The notes: a model not told the origin generated them from the letters alone. A stretch of 9,581 bases of DNA from Cyclobacteriaceae bacterium (GCA_019751475.1 JAIENH010000275.1:1-9581), one strand, 5' to 3'; counted from the first letter of the stretch, positions 1 to 7,022 are shown. Numbers and translations: made by a program.

Positions 1-143
1 ACTATTATCAACAAAAGAGTATGGAGGAAATCTCGATGAAATTGGGCTACAAGAATAAGGATACGGCCAAAACGCAAAAATATAAATGCATGGAGCGCCT
101 TCGCGAAATGGTAGAAGCAGAACTAGTAAGACAACCTGAATAA
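1..143 (+). CDS. ECF-type sigma-70 family RNA polymerase sigma factor, C-terminal fragment
   Basis: Only the last 46 residues are in the window (frame starting at base 3, TAA at 141-143); the gene begins upstream. The visible part is region 4 of an ECF sigma factor, the helix-turn-helix that contacts the -35 promoter element. It reads KSMEEISMKLGYKNKDTAKT followed by a basic KYKCMERLRE helix, a pattern typical of Bacteroidota ECF factors, where the loop between the two helices carries the KNxDTAKTQKYKC signature. The next gene starts 7 bp after the stop and looks like a membrane anti-sigma protein, so the two are very probably co-transcribed as a sigma/anti-sigma pair. Region 2 and the gene's own promoter are outside the window, so the ECF subgroup cannot be assigned. 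I am confident of the family and infer the regulatory partnership. Confidence 0.85.
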   Translation, partial: YYQQKSMEEISMKLGYKNKDTAKTQKYKCMERLREMVEAELVRQPE

Positions 144-150
144 GAAATAA

Positions 151-921
151 ATGGAAGATAATAATCAACATATAATGGATTGGATAGAGCGCTACCTTGA
201 CCCAAGTCTGGCGGAAGAAGACCGCCATCTTATGGATCGGCAGTTGGCAAAAGATCCATTGTTGAAAGCACGGGTGGAGGGACATCGCCAATTGTTGCAG
301 GGCATTCGTCATGCTCATCTTTCTGATAAACTGACATCATTAAAAGAGTTAGAAGTTTCCTTGCCGGAAATTGAATCCTCGGAAGGGCGACAAACATGGA
401 TGCAGGTAGGTTGGAAGCCGATGGCAATGGCAGCTTCTGTGGCCCTACTAGTGATGAGCTACTTTCTTTTTCGACCTGCGCAGAATACCGTGCCCATTCA
501 AGACCGACTCTTTACAGCGTACTATGAGCCATTTGATTCACCGGGCACGGGCCTAAAGCGTGGACAGCCGGAGGACGATGTTTTAACCTGGAAACAAAAG
601 GGGTATCAAGCGTATGACAATGGGCAGTATCGTGAAGCCATTATTAATTTTCAGAATGCCTTGAAAAAAAATGACGACCCTGTGGTGGAGTTGTGCCTGG
701 GAAACGCTTATCTTTCCTTGGGTCAAGCTGATAAGGCCGAGGCTTCCTTCCGCAACATGCTCAATCACCATGAAGACTTAGTAACACAGGCAAAGTGGTA
801 TCTCAGTTTGGCGTGCCTTAAGCAGAATAAAATTGAATTGGCCAAGTCTTCGTTGTGGGAAATAAGCAAGAGCAGCACGTATGGAGAGAAGGCAAAGAAA
901 CTTTTAAAAGAACTCGATTGA
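151..921 (+). CDS. Single-pass membrane protein with anti-sigma-like N-terminus and periplasmic TPRs
   Basis: This 256-residue protein has three parts. Residues 1-60 are cytoplasmic and acidic/helical, with an ERYLDPSLAEEDR...LAKDPLLKARVEGHRQLLQGI pattern seen at the N-terminus of zinc-less anti-sigma-like proteins in Bacteroidota. Residues 91-107 form one hydrophobic membrane segment, preceded by a lysine and with no cleavable signal peptide, which predicts N-inside topology. Residues about 145-243 hold two to three TPR units; the clearest is at 145-174 (GYQAYDNGQYREAIINFQNAL), then 178-207 and 213-243. It starts 7 bp after the ECF sigma factor stop. Seen: the membrane segment, TPRs and gene order. 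Inferred: the N-terminus holds the sigma factor at the membrane and the periplasmic TPRs sense a partner, possibly the TPR-CHAT protein encoded at 1578-4379. No zinc-binding HxxxCxxC motif is present. A TPR scaffold without anti-sigma activity remains possible. Confidence 0.7.
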   Translation: MEDNNQHIMDWIERYLDPSLAEEDRHLMDRQLAKDPLLKARVEGHRQLLQGIRHAHLSDKLTSLKELEVSLPEIESSEGRQTWMQVGWKPMAMAASVALLVMSYFLFRPAQNTVPIQDRLFTAYYEPFDSPGTGLKRGQPEDDVLTWKQKGYQAYDNGQYREAIINFQNALKKNDDPVVELCLGNAYLSLGQADKAEASFRNMLNHHEDLVTQAKWYLSLACLKQNKIELAKSSLWEISKSSTYGEKAKKLLKELD

Positions 922-982
922 GTCCCCATGCTATGCACAATAGGGGTGTACTAAATTATATAAACCAAAACGCAAAAAAAGT

Positions 983-1630
983 ATGACACACGTCTGCGGC
1001 CATGTTGATTATCCCAATAACTCGTTTGGGGTAGTCTATCCAAAAAAATTAAAAATTGTAAAAAAAATTGAGACAGATGATCCTGAAGAAGGATTCGTGA
1101 ATTTCCCCATTTTGTTTGCCAATTCAAGCAATGGCAAGTTTATCAAGGGGAATGTAGTAGCGTTTCAGCCTTACCTTATTCCCTGGGAAGATTCTTATCT
1201 CGCAATAGCTGGCAATGTATTATCCTGGAAAGATCACATAACTCTCGAAAAACAAATTGTTGATAACAAGGGTTTTCAGTCAAGGTTCGGTAAACTTGAA
1301 AAGCTCGAAAACCTCCATGACCCAAAACTTGACAAAAAATTGAGAAGTATGAAAGGCTTCGCCCCCCTTAAGTTAAATAAAAAACAACTTGATCTTTTTA
1401 CCACTACCACAGCTTATATGGCTGGAGACAATTTCAAAAAAATCTATCTGGACGGTAAAAAAATAAGAAGTAACAACACGATCGTTGCCTACTTGCAGAA
1501 GAATACTATTAAGCTAAGTGAGACCGGTATCTTCTACACTCGGGGTAAGGGATTGAGTTTCATGGCCAGTGATAAAATCAAGAACGAAAACGGTGGCGTA
1601 AAACAAGAGCAACGGTCAGTACTGATATGA
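983..1630 (+). CDS. Hypothetical protein, basic, A+T-rich gene
   Basis: I do not recognise this 215-residue protein. It has no signal peptide, no membrane segment and no repeat that I can see. It is lysine-rich throughout, and residues 115-140 are especially basic. The N-terminus (MTHVCGHVDYPNNSFGVVYP) has two Cys/His-type residues close together but no complete metal-binding motif. The ATG at 983 follows an A-rich leader, with no upstream in-frame start that would improve it. Base composition is visibly more A+T-rich than the flanking genes, with several runs of A, which suggests a different origin. It lies 61 bp downstream of the anti-sigma-like gene and may be read from the same promoter. 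Its last 53 bp overlap the end of the convergent TPR-CHAT gene. By position it could be a substrate or partner of that protease, but nothing in the sequence proves this. The ORF length and codon pattern favour a real gene. Confidence 0.6.
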   Translation: MTHVCGHVDYPNNSFGVVYPKKLKIVKKIETDDPEEGFVNFPILFANSSNGKFIKGNVVAFQPYLIPWEDSYLAIAGNVLSWKDHITLEKQIVDNKGFQSRFGKLEKLENLHDPKLDKKLRSMKGFAPLKLNKKQLDLFTTTTAYMAGDNFKKIYLDGKKIRSNNTIVAYLQKNTIKLSETGIFYTRGKGLSFMASDKIKNENGGVKQEQRSVLI

Positions 1631-4379
1631 TCGAAATGCTTATCCAAAGGAACCAGTTGGTTCCTTTGGATATTGGGTTCGAGTTACCAGTAAGTAGGAA
1701 GGCTGCCCAGTAATAGGGGTGTGAATTAATTTCATTCGAAGTACTTAGGTAGTCCAACTTAGCACCTGCCAAGGCTTTATCAATTTTCTCTTCCCCCACC
1801 AAGTGCTCGTAAAAGTTGGTCATAATGCGGGCCGATATTTTGTCATCTATTTTCCACAGACTCATGACTAAGGAAGGGCAGCCCGCGTAAGCGAATGCTC
1901 TCGCCATACTCATGATGCCCTCACCCCGCTGGTATTTACCCACACCCGACTCACATGCGCTCAACACGGCCAGGTCAACTTCCTTTAAGTCCAGGCCATA
2001 CAGTTCGTGTGAATACAGTTGTCCATCTTCGTCAGCACTTCCCCGGTTTGTAAAAATCAATTTTGATTCCATAGCCTGGACTGAATCAGCAACACCGTGT
2101 ACGGCCAGATGAACGATATTAAATTCACCCGCCTCCCTTTTGAATGCTGCCTCGGACGCACCTGCCTCCAGTAGGTACTTGTTGGCAGCGTTGTTCATTA
2201 AGTGTTTCACCGCTTCCAACTCCAGCTTCGATCCTGGAAGACCTCCTAATACAGCTCCCCGCACAGTTTGAGGCCCTTCGGCCGAGTAGCCAAAAGCCAG
2301 TAGTCGATCGCCACTTCTTTTCTTTCTTTCTTGCTGCAGCATTAGGCTTATGGAATAAGCGTATCGAATTGATTGTTTTCTGATAAGATAGTTTAGTTGA
2401 TAATTGATCTCGCTATTATTTAGATCTGGGGTATCGGTAACCAACGATTCAAACGGCATAGCCAAAAGAGGGCCATCGGCCGAAATGATCAACTGGCGTT
2501 TTTTAGCTGCCTCAAAAAGTACCTCATTTACAAGGCGGTTGTAAATAAAACTTGAACTTTGACAGAATCGTTTATACCGAGTAACACTGTGAATAGAATC
2601 GGGACCTGTCCTGAGAAGGTTCGTGTAGGCCGCCAATTCTCCGGTCAGCATTTTGTCAATTTTAATCTTGCGAAGATTGAAAGTATCCGGCTTAAGTAAG
2701 ATGACAAATAGGGTAGAATCACTCCATAGGTATTCGAGTAACATTGAGTTCTCATGTTTCAAATAATCTTGCACGGAAGGCAACTCCACGGAGACCTCGG
2801 GATATCGAATACGAAAGTAGCTTCCAAAATTTTCGCGGAGGTTATTTTGCAAGCGGGCCATCTTATTCTGTACTTCCAGTAAAGCCTTGCTTACTGAATC
2901 GGTATTGAGTCCATTACTTACCAATCTGTATTGCAAGTCTGCATATTGTTGAGCCAGGTCTCTTTCCTTTTTTCGCAAGTCTTCTGGTACTCCGAATTTT
3001 CCAAAGTTCTCAGCCTTTCGTAAGTTTTCAAGGAGCAGCGCTGCACGAGATTGTTCAATAGCGGAAAGCGCATAGGTAACAAAAACCTTTTGTGGCTCCA
3101 TTTCATAAAGAGAAAATGCTACTTCGGCTATTTCATGATAGGGCACCTTGTCAAGCTGTTTCATCTTCAAGTCATCGAAATAGAAATTAGAACGATACAA
3201 TCGAAAAACGCTATCGGCTAGAAAATAGGTCTTTAATGAAACGTATAAGTTTTTTTTGTTTGGCGAAATCGAGCGGACTGCCCTGGCCTTTCCTATCAAA
3301 GCGTTTACCAAATCTGTATTGAGTTCGGCAAATGAAGGCTGCGGATTGGCGTGGAAAGAGTGATTATTAAAACTGTTTACCAGACTAATCAAGCTCGATT
3401 GGAAGTAAAAGAGTGCTGAATCGGGGGCCCCAATTGAGTAGTAAAACTGTCCTAATTCGTAGTGTGCGCCATACGTATTTGAATTTTTTACACCATAGAT
3501 TTTCTTTCGGATTCTCAGGTTTTCTCTTAGACAAAAAAGGCTTGAATCCATGAGCCCGCTTCGTTGAAACGCTCTTGCTTTTTGCAAATGGATTCTCGCC
3601 ACGGGATCGGAATTAGCACCTGAGTTTCGTAGCGCTATGGTTAATGCCTTATTAAAATTGGCAAGGGCCTCATCATACCGTTTAAATTCCGTAAGAAAAA
3701 TTCCTTTAAAGTGCACTGCTGCACTAAGTCGTGCATTGTTGCCAAAAATTGTTGCGATGGCCTTAGCTTGGTAGTACAAGCAACTGTCAATATTCTTTTG
3801 GTAGTAATAGTTGCCAGCCAATTGAGCGTATATTCCATAAAGAATGTTTGGGTCTCTCGAAAAATAACTTTTCCCGATGACACCGGCTTCACGAAGTAAT
3901 CCACTTGCATATGCAAAATCTGACAGATTACTTTTTGCATTGGCTGAAGCCAAATATAAGTCTAACAGCAGCCTTGGCCTTACTTCCAGGCTGTCTGTCA
4001 GAAGGCGGGCCTTCTCAAGAAATTTATCCGCTATATCATACTTATTCTCTTGTTGATACAGCCGGGCCGCAGCCAAGTAATGCTTGATTGTGATAGTGTC
4101 TCTTCTTGGTCTTTGCAGTTCCAAAGCAAAGACTTTATCATATTGAAATATCGCGCTGTCTCTTTTACCTGCTTCTGACAATTTTTCAGCTAGCACAAAT
4201 AACGAATCCGCTTGAGACAGGGTGAGATTATTCAATTGCCCTTTTTCATCATGGCTGTCTTTTGGGGAGCAGGTTGACACGAGCAAACCAAAACACAACA
4301 GACCAACTCTGGATTGTTGCAACACCTTGAAAGAAAAAGTAAACAAAAAAGGTGGATCAACAATTCTCGACTCCTTCAT
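1578..4379 (-). CDS. TPR-CHAT domain protein, putative extracytoplasmic caspase-like protease
   Basis: This is a 933-residue protein. Residues 20-37 are a hydrophobic export signal ending in VSTC (C37), a possible but atypical lipobox because Thr sits before the Cys. Residues about 55-460 are helical TPR-type repeats (for example FKRYDEALANFNKALTIAL at 232-250 and GAPDSALFYFQSSL at 317-330). Residues about 465-515 are a charged coiled-coil-like stretch. The CHAT domain spans about 535-900 and has both catalytic residues, His761 in HLAVHG and Cys809 in VLSACESG, followed by the family's GEG...ARAFAYAGCPSLVMSLWKIDD segment. Residues 908-927 form a membrane helix ending in RHRFRS, so the protease domain should lie outside the cytoplasm, anchored by its tail. 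CHAT proteins are caspase/separase-clan cysteine peptidases that cut specific partners. The ATG at 4377-4379 has no clear ribosome binding site; a GTG at codon 19 is an alternative that leaves a tidier signal peptide. The neighbouring ECF/anti-sigma pair suggests a link to signalling. Confidence 0.88.
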   Translation of the reverse strand: MKESRIVDPPFLFTFSFKVLQQSRVGLLCFGLLVSTCSPKDSHDEKGQLNNLTLSQADSLFVLAEKLSEAGKRDSAIFQYDKVFALELQRPRRDTITIKHYLAAARLYQQENKYDIADKFLEKARLLTDSLEVRPRLLLDLYLASANAKSNLSDFAYASGLLREAGVIGKSYFSRDPNILYGIYAQLAGNYYYQKNIDSCLYYQAKAIATIFGNNARLSAAVHFKGIFLTEFKRYDEALANFNKALTIALRNSGANSDPVARIHLQKARAFQRSGLMDSSLFCLRENLRIRKKIYGVKNSNTYGAHYELGQFYYSIGAPDSALFYFQSSLISLVNSFNNHSFHANPQPSFAELNTDLVNALIGKARAVRSISPNKKNLYVSLKTYFLADSVFRLYRSNFYFDDLKMKQLDKVPYHEIAEVAFSLYEMEPQKVFVTYALSAIEQSRAALLLENLRKAENFGKFGVPEDLRKKERDLAQQYADLQYRLVSNGLNTDSVSKALLEVQNKMARLQNNLRENFGSYFRIRYPEVSVELPSVQDYLKHENSMLLEYLWSDSTLFVILLKPDTFNLRKIKIDKMLTGELAAYTNLLRTGPDSIHSVTRYKRFCQSSSFIYNRLVNEVLFEAAKKRQLIISADGPLLAMPFESLVTDTPDLNNSEINYQLNYLIRKQSIRYAYSISLMLQQERKKRSGDRLLAFGYSAEGPQTVRGAVLGGLPGSKLELEAVKHLMNNAANKYLLEAGASEAAFKREAGEFNIVHLAVHGVADSVQAMESKLIFTNRGSADEDGQLYSHELYGLDLKEVDLAVLSACESGVGKYQRGEGIMSMARAFAYAGCPSLVMSLWKIDDKISARIMTNFYEHLVGEEKIDKALAGAKLDYLSTSNEINSHPYYWAAFLLTGNSNPISKGTNWFLWISISIISVLTVALVLRHRFRS
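1641..1672. repeat. Perfect 14-bp inverted repeat (hairpin) at the convergent gene junction
   Basis: The left arm TATCCAAAGGAACC (1641-1654) and right arm GGTTCCTTTGGATA (1659-1672) are exact reverse complements around a 4-base AGTT loop. The hairpin begins 11 bp after the stop of the gene at 983-1630, where a terminator would be expected, but no T-run follows. It lies wholly inside the TPR-CHAT coding sequence on the other strand, where it encodes the residues just before and at the start of the C-terminal membrane helix (SKGTNWFLWI). It probably limits read-through from the plus-strand gene; this role is inferred from position. Confidence 0.8.
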
Positions 4380-4461
4380 AGGACTATAACCAATAAAATA
4401 AATAGACCTTTTAAAGTTAAAGTTTTAAAAACTAAAACTGCCTTAATGTGTCCAAAAATGG

Positions 4462-4490
4462 AAAAAAGGGCCATCCGAAAGAGATGGCCC
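4462..4490 (-). terminator. Rho-independent terminator of tRNA-Asn
   Basis: Read on the minus strand, an 8-bp perfect stem (GGGCCATC / GATGGCCC, at 4483-4490 and 4468-4475) with a 7-base loop is followed directly by six T residues (4467-4462). It starts 6 bp beyond the tRNA 3' end, in the right orientation and position to end the tRNA transcript. Confidence 0.9.
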
Positions 4491-4496
4491 CAAGGG

Positions 4497-4570
4497 CTCC
4501 TCCTCTTGGACTTGAACCAAGGACCCTCTGATTAACAGTCAGATGCTCTAACCAGCTGAGCTAAGGAGGA
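4497..4570 (-). tRNA. tRNA-Asn (anticodon GTT)
   Basis: The 74-nt cloverleaf reads 4570 to 4497. The acceptor stem TCCTCCT pairs with AGGAGGA, followed by discriminator G. The D-arm is GCTC/GAGC with a GGTTA loop. The anticodon stem TCTGA/TCAGA encloses loop CTGTTAA, giving anticodon GTT (Asn). The T-arm CTTGG/CCAAG carries the loop TTCAAGT. The variable loop is five bases and CCA is not encoded. A strong terminator follows. All stems pair perfectly, so the gene should be functional. Confidence 0.97.
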
Positions 4571-4618
4571 ATTTTTCTTTTACGTTCCCCTTTTTCTTAT
4601 AAACCCGCTTCTTTGAGG

Positions 4619-4671
4619 GCTCTAAACCATCCCGTCCCGATAGTAATCGGGATCGGGAGAGCTAAGGAGGA
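4619..4671 (-). pseudogene. Broken 5'-half copy of tRNA-Asn, interrupted by a palindrome
   Basis: On the minus strand, 4671-4659 (TCCTCCTTAGCTC) is identical to the first 13 bases of the intact tRNA-Asn. After a 29-bp palindromic insert, 4629-4619 (TGGTTTAGAGC) matches the rest of its D-arm (TGGTTAGAGC) with one extra T. There is no anticodon arm, T-arm or 3' acceptor strand, so this cannot make a tRNA. It lies about 50 bp upstream of the intact gene in the same orientation, as expected for a decayed tandem duplicate. The short D-arm match alone would be weak, since D-arms are conserved across tRNAs; the exact acceptor-strand match makes the case. Confidence 0.6.
4630..4658. repeat. 29-bp GC-rich palindromic element
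   Basis: The outer arms TCCCG/CGGGA (5 bp) and inner arms TCCCGAT/ATCGGGA (7 bp) pair around a 4-base AGTA loop, with only one bulged T. CCCGAT/ATCGGG palindromes of this style are widespread intergenic repeats in Bacteroidota as I recall them, which suggests a REP-like or MITE-like element. It sits exactly where the D-loop of the broken tRNA-Asn copy is interrupted. Copy number in the genome cannot be judged from this window. Confidence 0.75.
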
Positions 4672-4769
4672 AAAAGGACTGCAATATTACCGGATAGCCT
4701 TAAAGATTCCAAAAAAGCTTCTTTTATTTACTTGCACAAGGCGAGCCCACCAAAACACCCAAACCAACT

Positions 4770-6272
4770 ATGAGAGCCGTGCTTTGCAAGAATTTTGGAT
4801 TACCCGATTCCCTGGTATTGGAAGAGGTGCCTCCACCCTCGTGCGGGCCAGACGAGGTAGTCATCACCGTAAAAGCATGCGGAATAAATTTTCCCGATGT
4901 GCTCATTATTCAAAACAAATATCAGTTTAAACCGACTCTCCCCTTTTCACCCGGTGGCGAAGTGGCGGGTGTTGTTAAAACAGCAGGAGAAAAGGTAAAG
5001 CAACTTAAGCCTGACGACCGTGTGGTGGCGCTATGCGGCTGGGGAGGCCTGGCGGAAGAGGTGGTGGTCAAAGCGAATCGTGTCTTTCCTATGCCTCCAG
5101 CCATGGATTTTATCACAGCGTCTTCCACCTTATATACCTATGGCACTTCCTTTCATGCGCTGAAAGACCGCGCGGTGCTAAAAGCCGGTGAGACCTTGCT
5201 GGTGCTGGGTGCAGCCGGAGGTGTCGGGCTGGCAGCAGTTGAGTTGAGCAAGGTGATGGGTGCAACGGTGATTGCTGCTGCCTCATCAGATGAAAAACTG
5301 GAGATATGCAAAGAGAAAGGAGCGGACTTCACCATCAACTACACAAACGAGGATTTGCGTGAGCGAATCAAACAGATCACCCAAGAGAAAGGTGTAGATG
5401 TAGTCTATGATCCTGTGGGAGGTGCACTGGCAGAAGCGGCTCTTCGCTCCATGGCATGGCGCGGCCGTTATCTGGTAGTCGGTTTTGCTGCGGGTAATAT
5501 TCCGCAGTTTCCTGCCAACCTTCCCTTGTTAAAAGGCTGCTCGATTGTCGGGGTGTTTTGGGGAAGTTTTGCCGAACGACAACCGCAAGACAGCCTTCAA
5601 AACTTTGGGCAACTGCTGGCATGGATTAATGAAGGTAAAATCAAGCAGCACATTCACAACGTTTATTCGCTGGAGCAAGCCAAAAATGCTCTTCAGGATT
5701 TGATGCAGCGAAAGGTGAGAGGCAAAGCAGTGGTAAAGATCGGTGATTGGCAAGAGCAAACAGTTTCCTTAGCTATCCAAGAGCAAGCAGAAAAGCCCAA
5801 GCCTGTTAGTGTAAGCAAACCGCTGGTCATTAAGCGTTCGGAGATTAAAAAATATGTAGGGCAAGCGCTTGGAGTAAGTGATTGGCTTACCGTCACTCAG
5901 GAGATGATCAACAACTTCGCCAATGCCACACATGATTATCAATGGATACACGTTGACACCGAAAAAGCGAAGACGCTTTTACCAGGAGGCAAGACCATTG
6001 CACACGGATATCTCACGTTATCACTGGCGTCAAAGTTTTTTTATGAATTGCTTACCATTGAAGGTGCAGCCACTTCCATCAACTATGGATTGAATAAGGC
6101 ACGGTTTCCTGTGGCGGTGAAATCAGGCGATCGCATCCGCATGACCGGACGCATCGCTTCAGTAGAAGACATGCCGGGCGGTGGCACGAAAGTATTTTTG
6201 GAATGTATGATGGAGTTGGAAGGGCAGGAGAAGCTTGCTTACATCGGTGAATTGATTACTGCAATTTATTAA
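4770..6272 (+). CDS. Fusion: MDR-family NAD(P)H oxidoreductase (QOR/enoyl reductase-like) + MaoC/NodN-like hydratase
   Basis: The protein has 500 residues. Residues 1-325 are a zinc-less medium-chain dehydrogenase/reductase of the NADPH:quinone oxidoreductase type. Its GroES-like fold includes GINFPDVLIIQNKYQ, and the nucleotide site is LGAAGGVG at 146-153. It lacks catalytic zinc ligands. PKS and fatty-acyl enoyl reductase domains belong to the same superfamily. Residues 326-352 are a charged, proline-containing linker. Residues 353-500 are a complete MaoC hot-dog domain of NodN type, with catalytic Asp389 and His394 (ATHDYQWIH, spacing five as in R-specific enoyl-CoA hydratases) and the conserved KTIAHGYLTLSL at 408-419. 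The two halves are usually separate proteins. The start follows an A/C-rich leader. The FabG-like gene begins 12 bp after the stop, so the genes form an operon. Likely role: hydration/dehydration and reduction of an acyl-CoA or acyl-ACP intermediate. The substrate and direction are not visible. Confidence 0.88.
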   Translation: MRAVLCKNFGLPDSLVLEEVPPPSCGPDEVVITVKACGINFPDVLIIQNKYQFKPTLPFSPGGEVAGVVKTAGEKVKQLKPDDRVVALCGWGGLAEEVVVKANRVFPMPPAMDFITASSTLYTYGTSFHALKDRAVLKAGETLLVLGAAGGVGLAAVELSKVMGATVIAAASSDEKLEICKEKGADFTINYTNEDLRERIKQITQEKGVDVVYDPVGGALAEAALRSMAWRGRYLVVGFAAGNIPQFPANLPLLKGCSIVGVFWGSFAERQPQDSLQNFGQLLAWINEGKIKQHIHNVYSLEQAKNALQDLMQRKVRGKAVVKIGDWQEQTVSLAIQEQAEKPKPVSVSKPLVIKRSEIKKYVGQALGVSDWLTVTQEMINNFANATHDYQWIHVDTEKAKTLLPGGKTIAHGYLTLSLASKFFYELLTIEGAATSINYGLNKARFPVAVKSGDRIRMTGRIASVEDMPGGGTKVFLECMMELEGQEKLAYIGELITAIY

Positions 6273-6284
6273 ATCAACAAGTAT

Positions 6285-7022
6285 ATGAGATTAAAAAATA
6301 AAGTAGCGATTGTGACGGGTGGGGCCAATGGTATTGGCTTGGCTACCGTGCAGACGTTTGTCAAAGAAGGAGCCAAGGTCGCTTTGTGGGATCTTTCTGA
6401 AAAAGGAGCGGACGTAGCGGCTGACCTGAAACGATCAGGACACGATGTAATCTTTAAAAAAGTATCAGTCGCGGATAAGTTGCAAGTGGACGAGGCTGTG
6501 CGGGAAGCAAAAGCGCACTTTGGTAGGATAGATATTTTGATCAATAATGCCGGCATCACAAAGGACCGTACACTCATGAAAATGTCAAAGGAAGAATGGG
6601 ACGATGTCATTTCGGTGAACCTTACAGGAGTTTTTAATTGTACGCAGGCCATAGCGCCCATCATGAAAGAGCAAAACTATGGTCGCATCGTCTCAGCATC
6701 TTCCAACGTGGCTATTCGTGGCAACTATGGTCAGACCAACTATGTAGCTACGAAATCAGCTATCATCGGTATGACTAAAGTGTGGGCGTTGGAGTTGGGC
6801 CGCTTCGGCATTACTGCCAATTGCATTGCTCCCGGATTTATTCAAACCGCTATGACGGATTTGATACCGGAAGAAGTAAGAAAGCAATCCATCGCGCACA
6901 TACCTTCGGGCCGTTGGGGCCAGCCACAAGACATTGCCAATGGTTATCTTTACCTGGCCTCCGATGAAGCAGCTTTCGTAAATGGCGTTTGCCTGACCAT
7001 TGATGGTGGCGCTGCCAGATGA
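6285..7022 (+). CDS. FabG-like short-chain dehydrogenase (3-oxoacyl reductase / 3-hydroxyacyl dehydrogenase)
   Basis: This is a 245-residue classical SDR of normal length. The cofactor motif TGGANGIG is at 11-18 and NNAG at 87-90. The catalytic tetrad is Asn112, Ser140, Tyr153 and Lys157 (YVATK), with the usual PGFIQTAM segment at 183-190 and the C-terminal GGAAR. Asp36 at the end of the second beta strand (ALWD) suggests NAD(H) rather than NADP(H), which would favour the oxidative direction over fatty-acid synthesis; this is inference from a known SDR rule. It sits 12 bp after the MDR-MaoC fusion and 42 bp before the acyl-CoA dehydrogenase reading frame, so it likely handles the 3-hydroxyacyl/3-oxoacyl step in the same pathway. 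FabG family membership is clear. I do not assign the symbol fabG because housekeeping fabG normally sits with acpP/fabF/fabD, which are absent here. Confidence 0.9.
   Translation: MRLKNKVAIVTGGANGIGLATVQTFVKEGAKVALWDLSEKGADVAADLKRSGHDVIFKKVSVADKLQVDEAVREAKAHFGRIDILINNAGITKDRTLMKMSKEEWDDVISVNLTGVFNCTQAIAPIMKEQNYGRIVSASSNVAIRGNYGQTNYVATKSAIIGMTKVWALELGRFGITANCIAPGFIQTAMTDLIPEEVRKQSIAHIPSGRWGQPQDIANGYLYLASDEAAFVNGVCLTIDGGAAR

Noticed and set aside
924..944. CCCC...GGGG as a hairpin terminator between the anti-sigma-like gene and the gene at 983
   Set aside because: Only four G-C pairs form before mismatches, and no T-run follows.
1578..4379. A true CRISPR type III-E (Craspase) locus
   Set aside because: No direct-repeat array, gRAMP or Csx30/31-like gene is visible. 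The CHAT protein also has export and membrane signals that Csx29 lacks.
4412..4419. TAACTTTA on the minus strand as a -7 box for the CHAT gene
   Set aside because: The last base is wrong and no -33 match is present in the very A+T-rich surroundings, where chance hits are common.
4497..4671. tRNA-Asn and its partial copy as att sites of an integrated island
   Set aside because: Integrases normally duplicate the tRNA 3' end. Here only the 5' half is repeated, about 50 bp away, with no integrase or cargo between the copies.
4727..4734. TTTACTTG as a -7 box (TAnnTTTG) for the 4770 operon
   Set aside because: Two of the six fixed positions differ and no TTTG -33 box lies at the right distance.
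4613..4930. 105-residue ORF on the plus strand
   Set aside because: It runs across the palindrome and tRNA remnant and into the start of the MDR gene in another frame, and has no recognisable domain.
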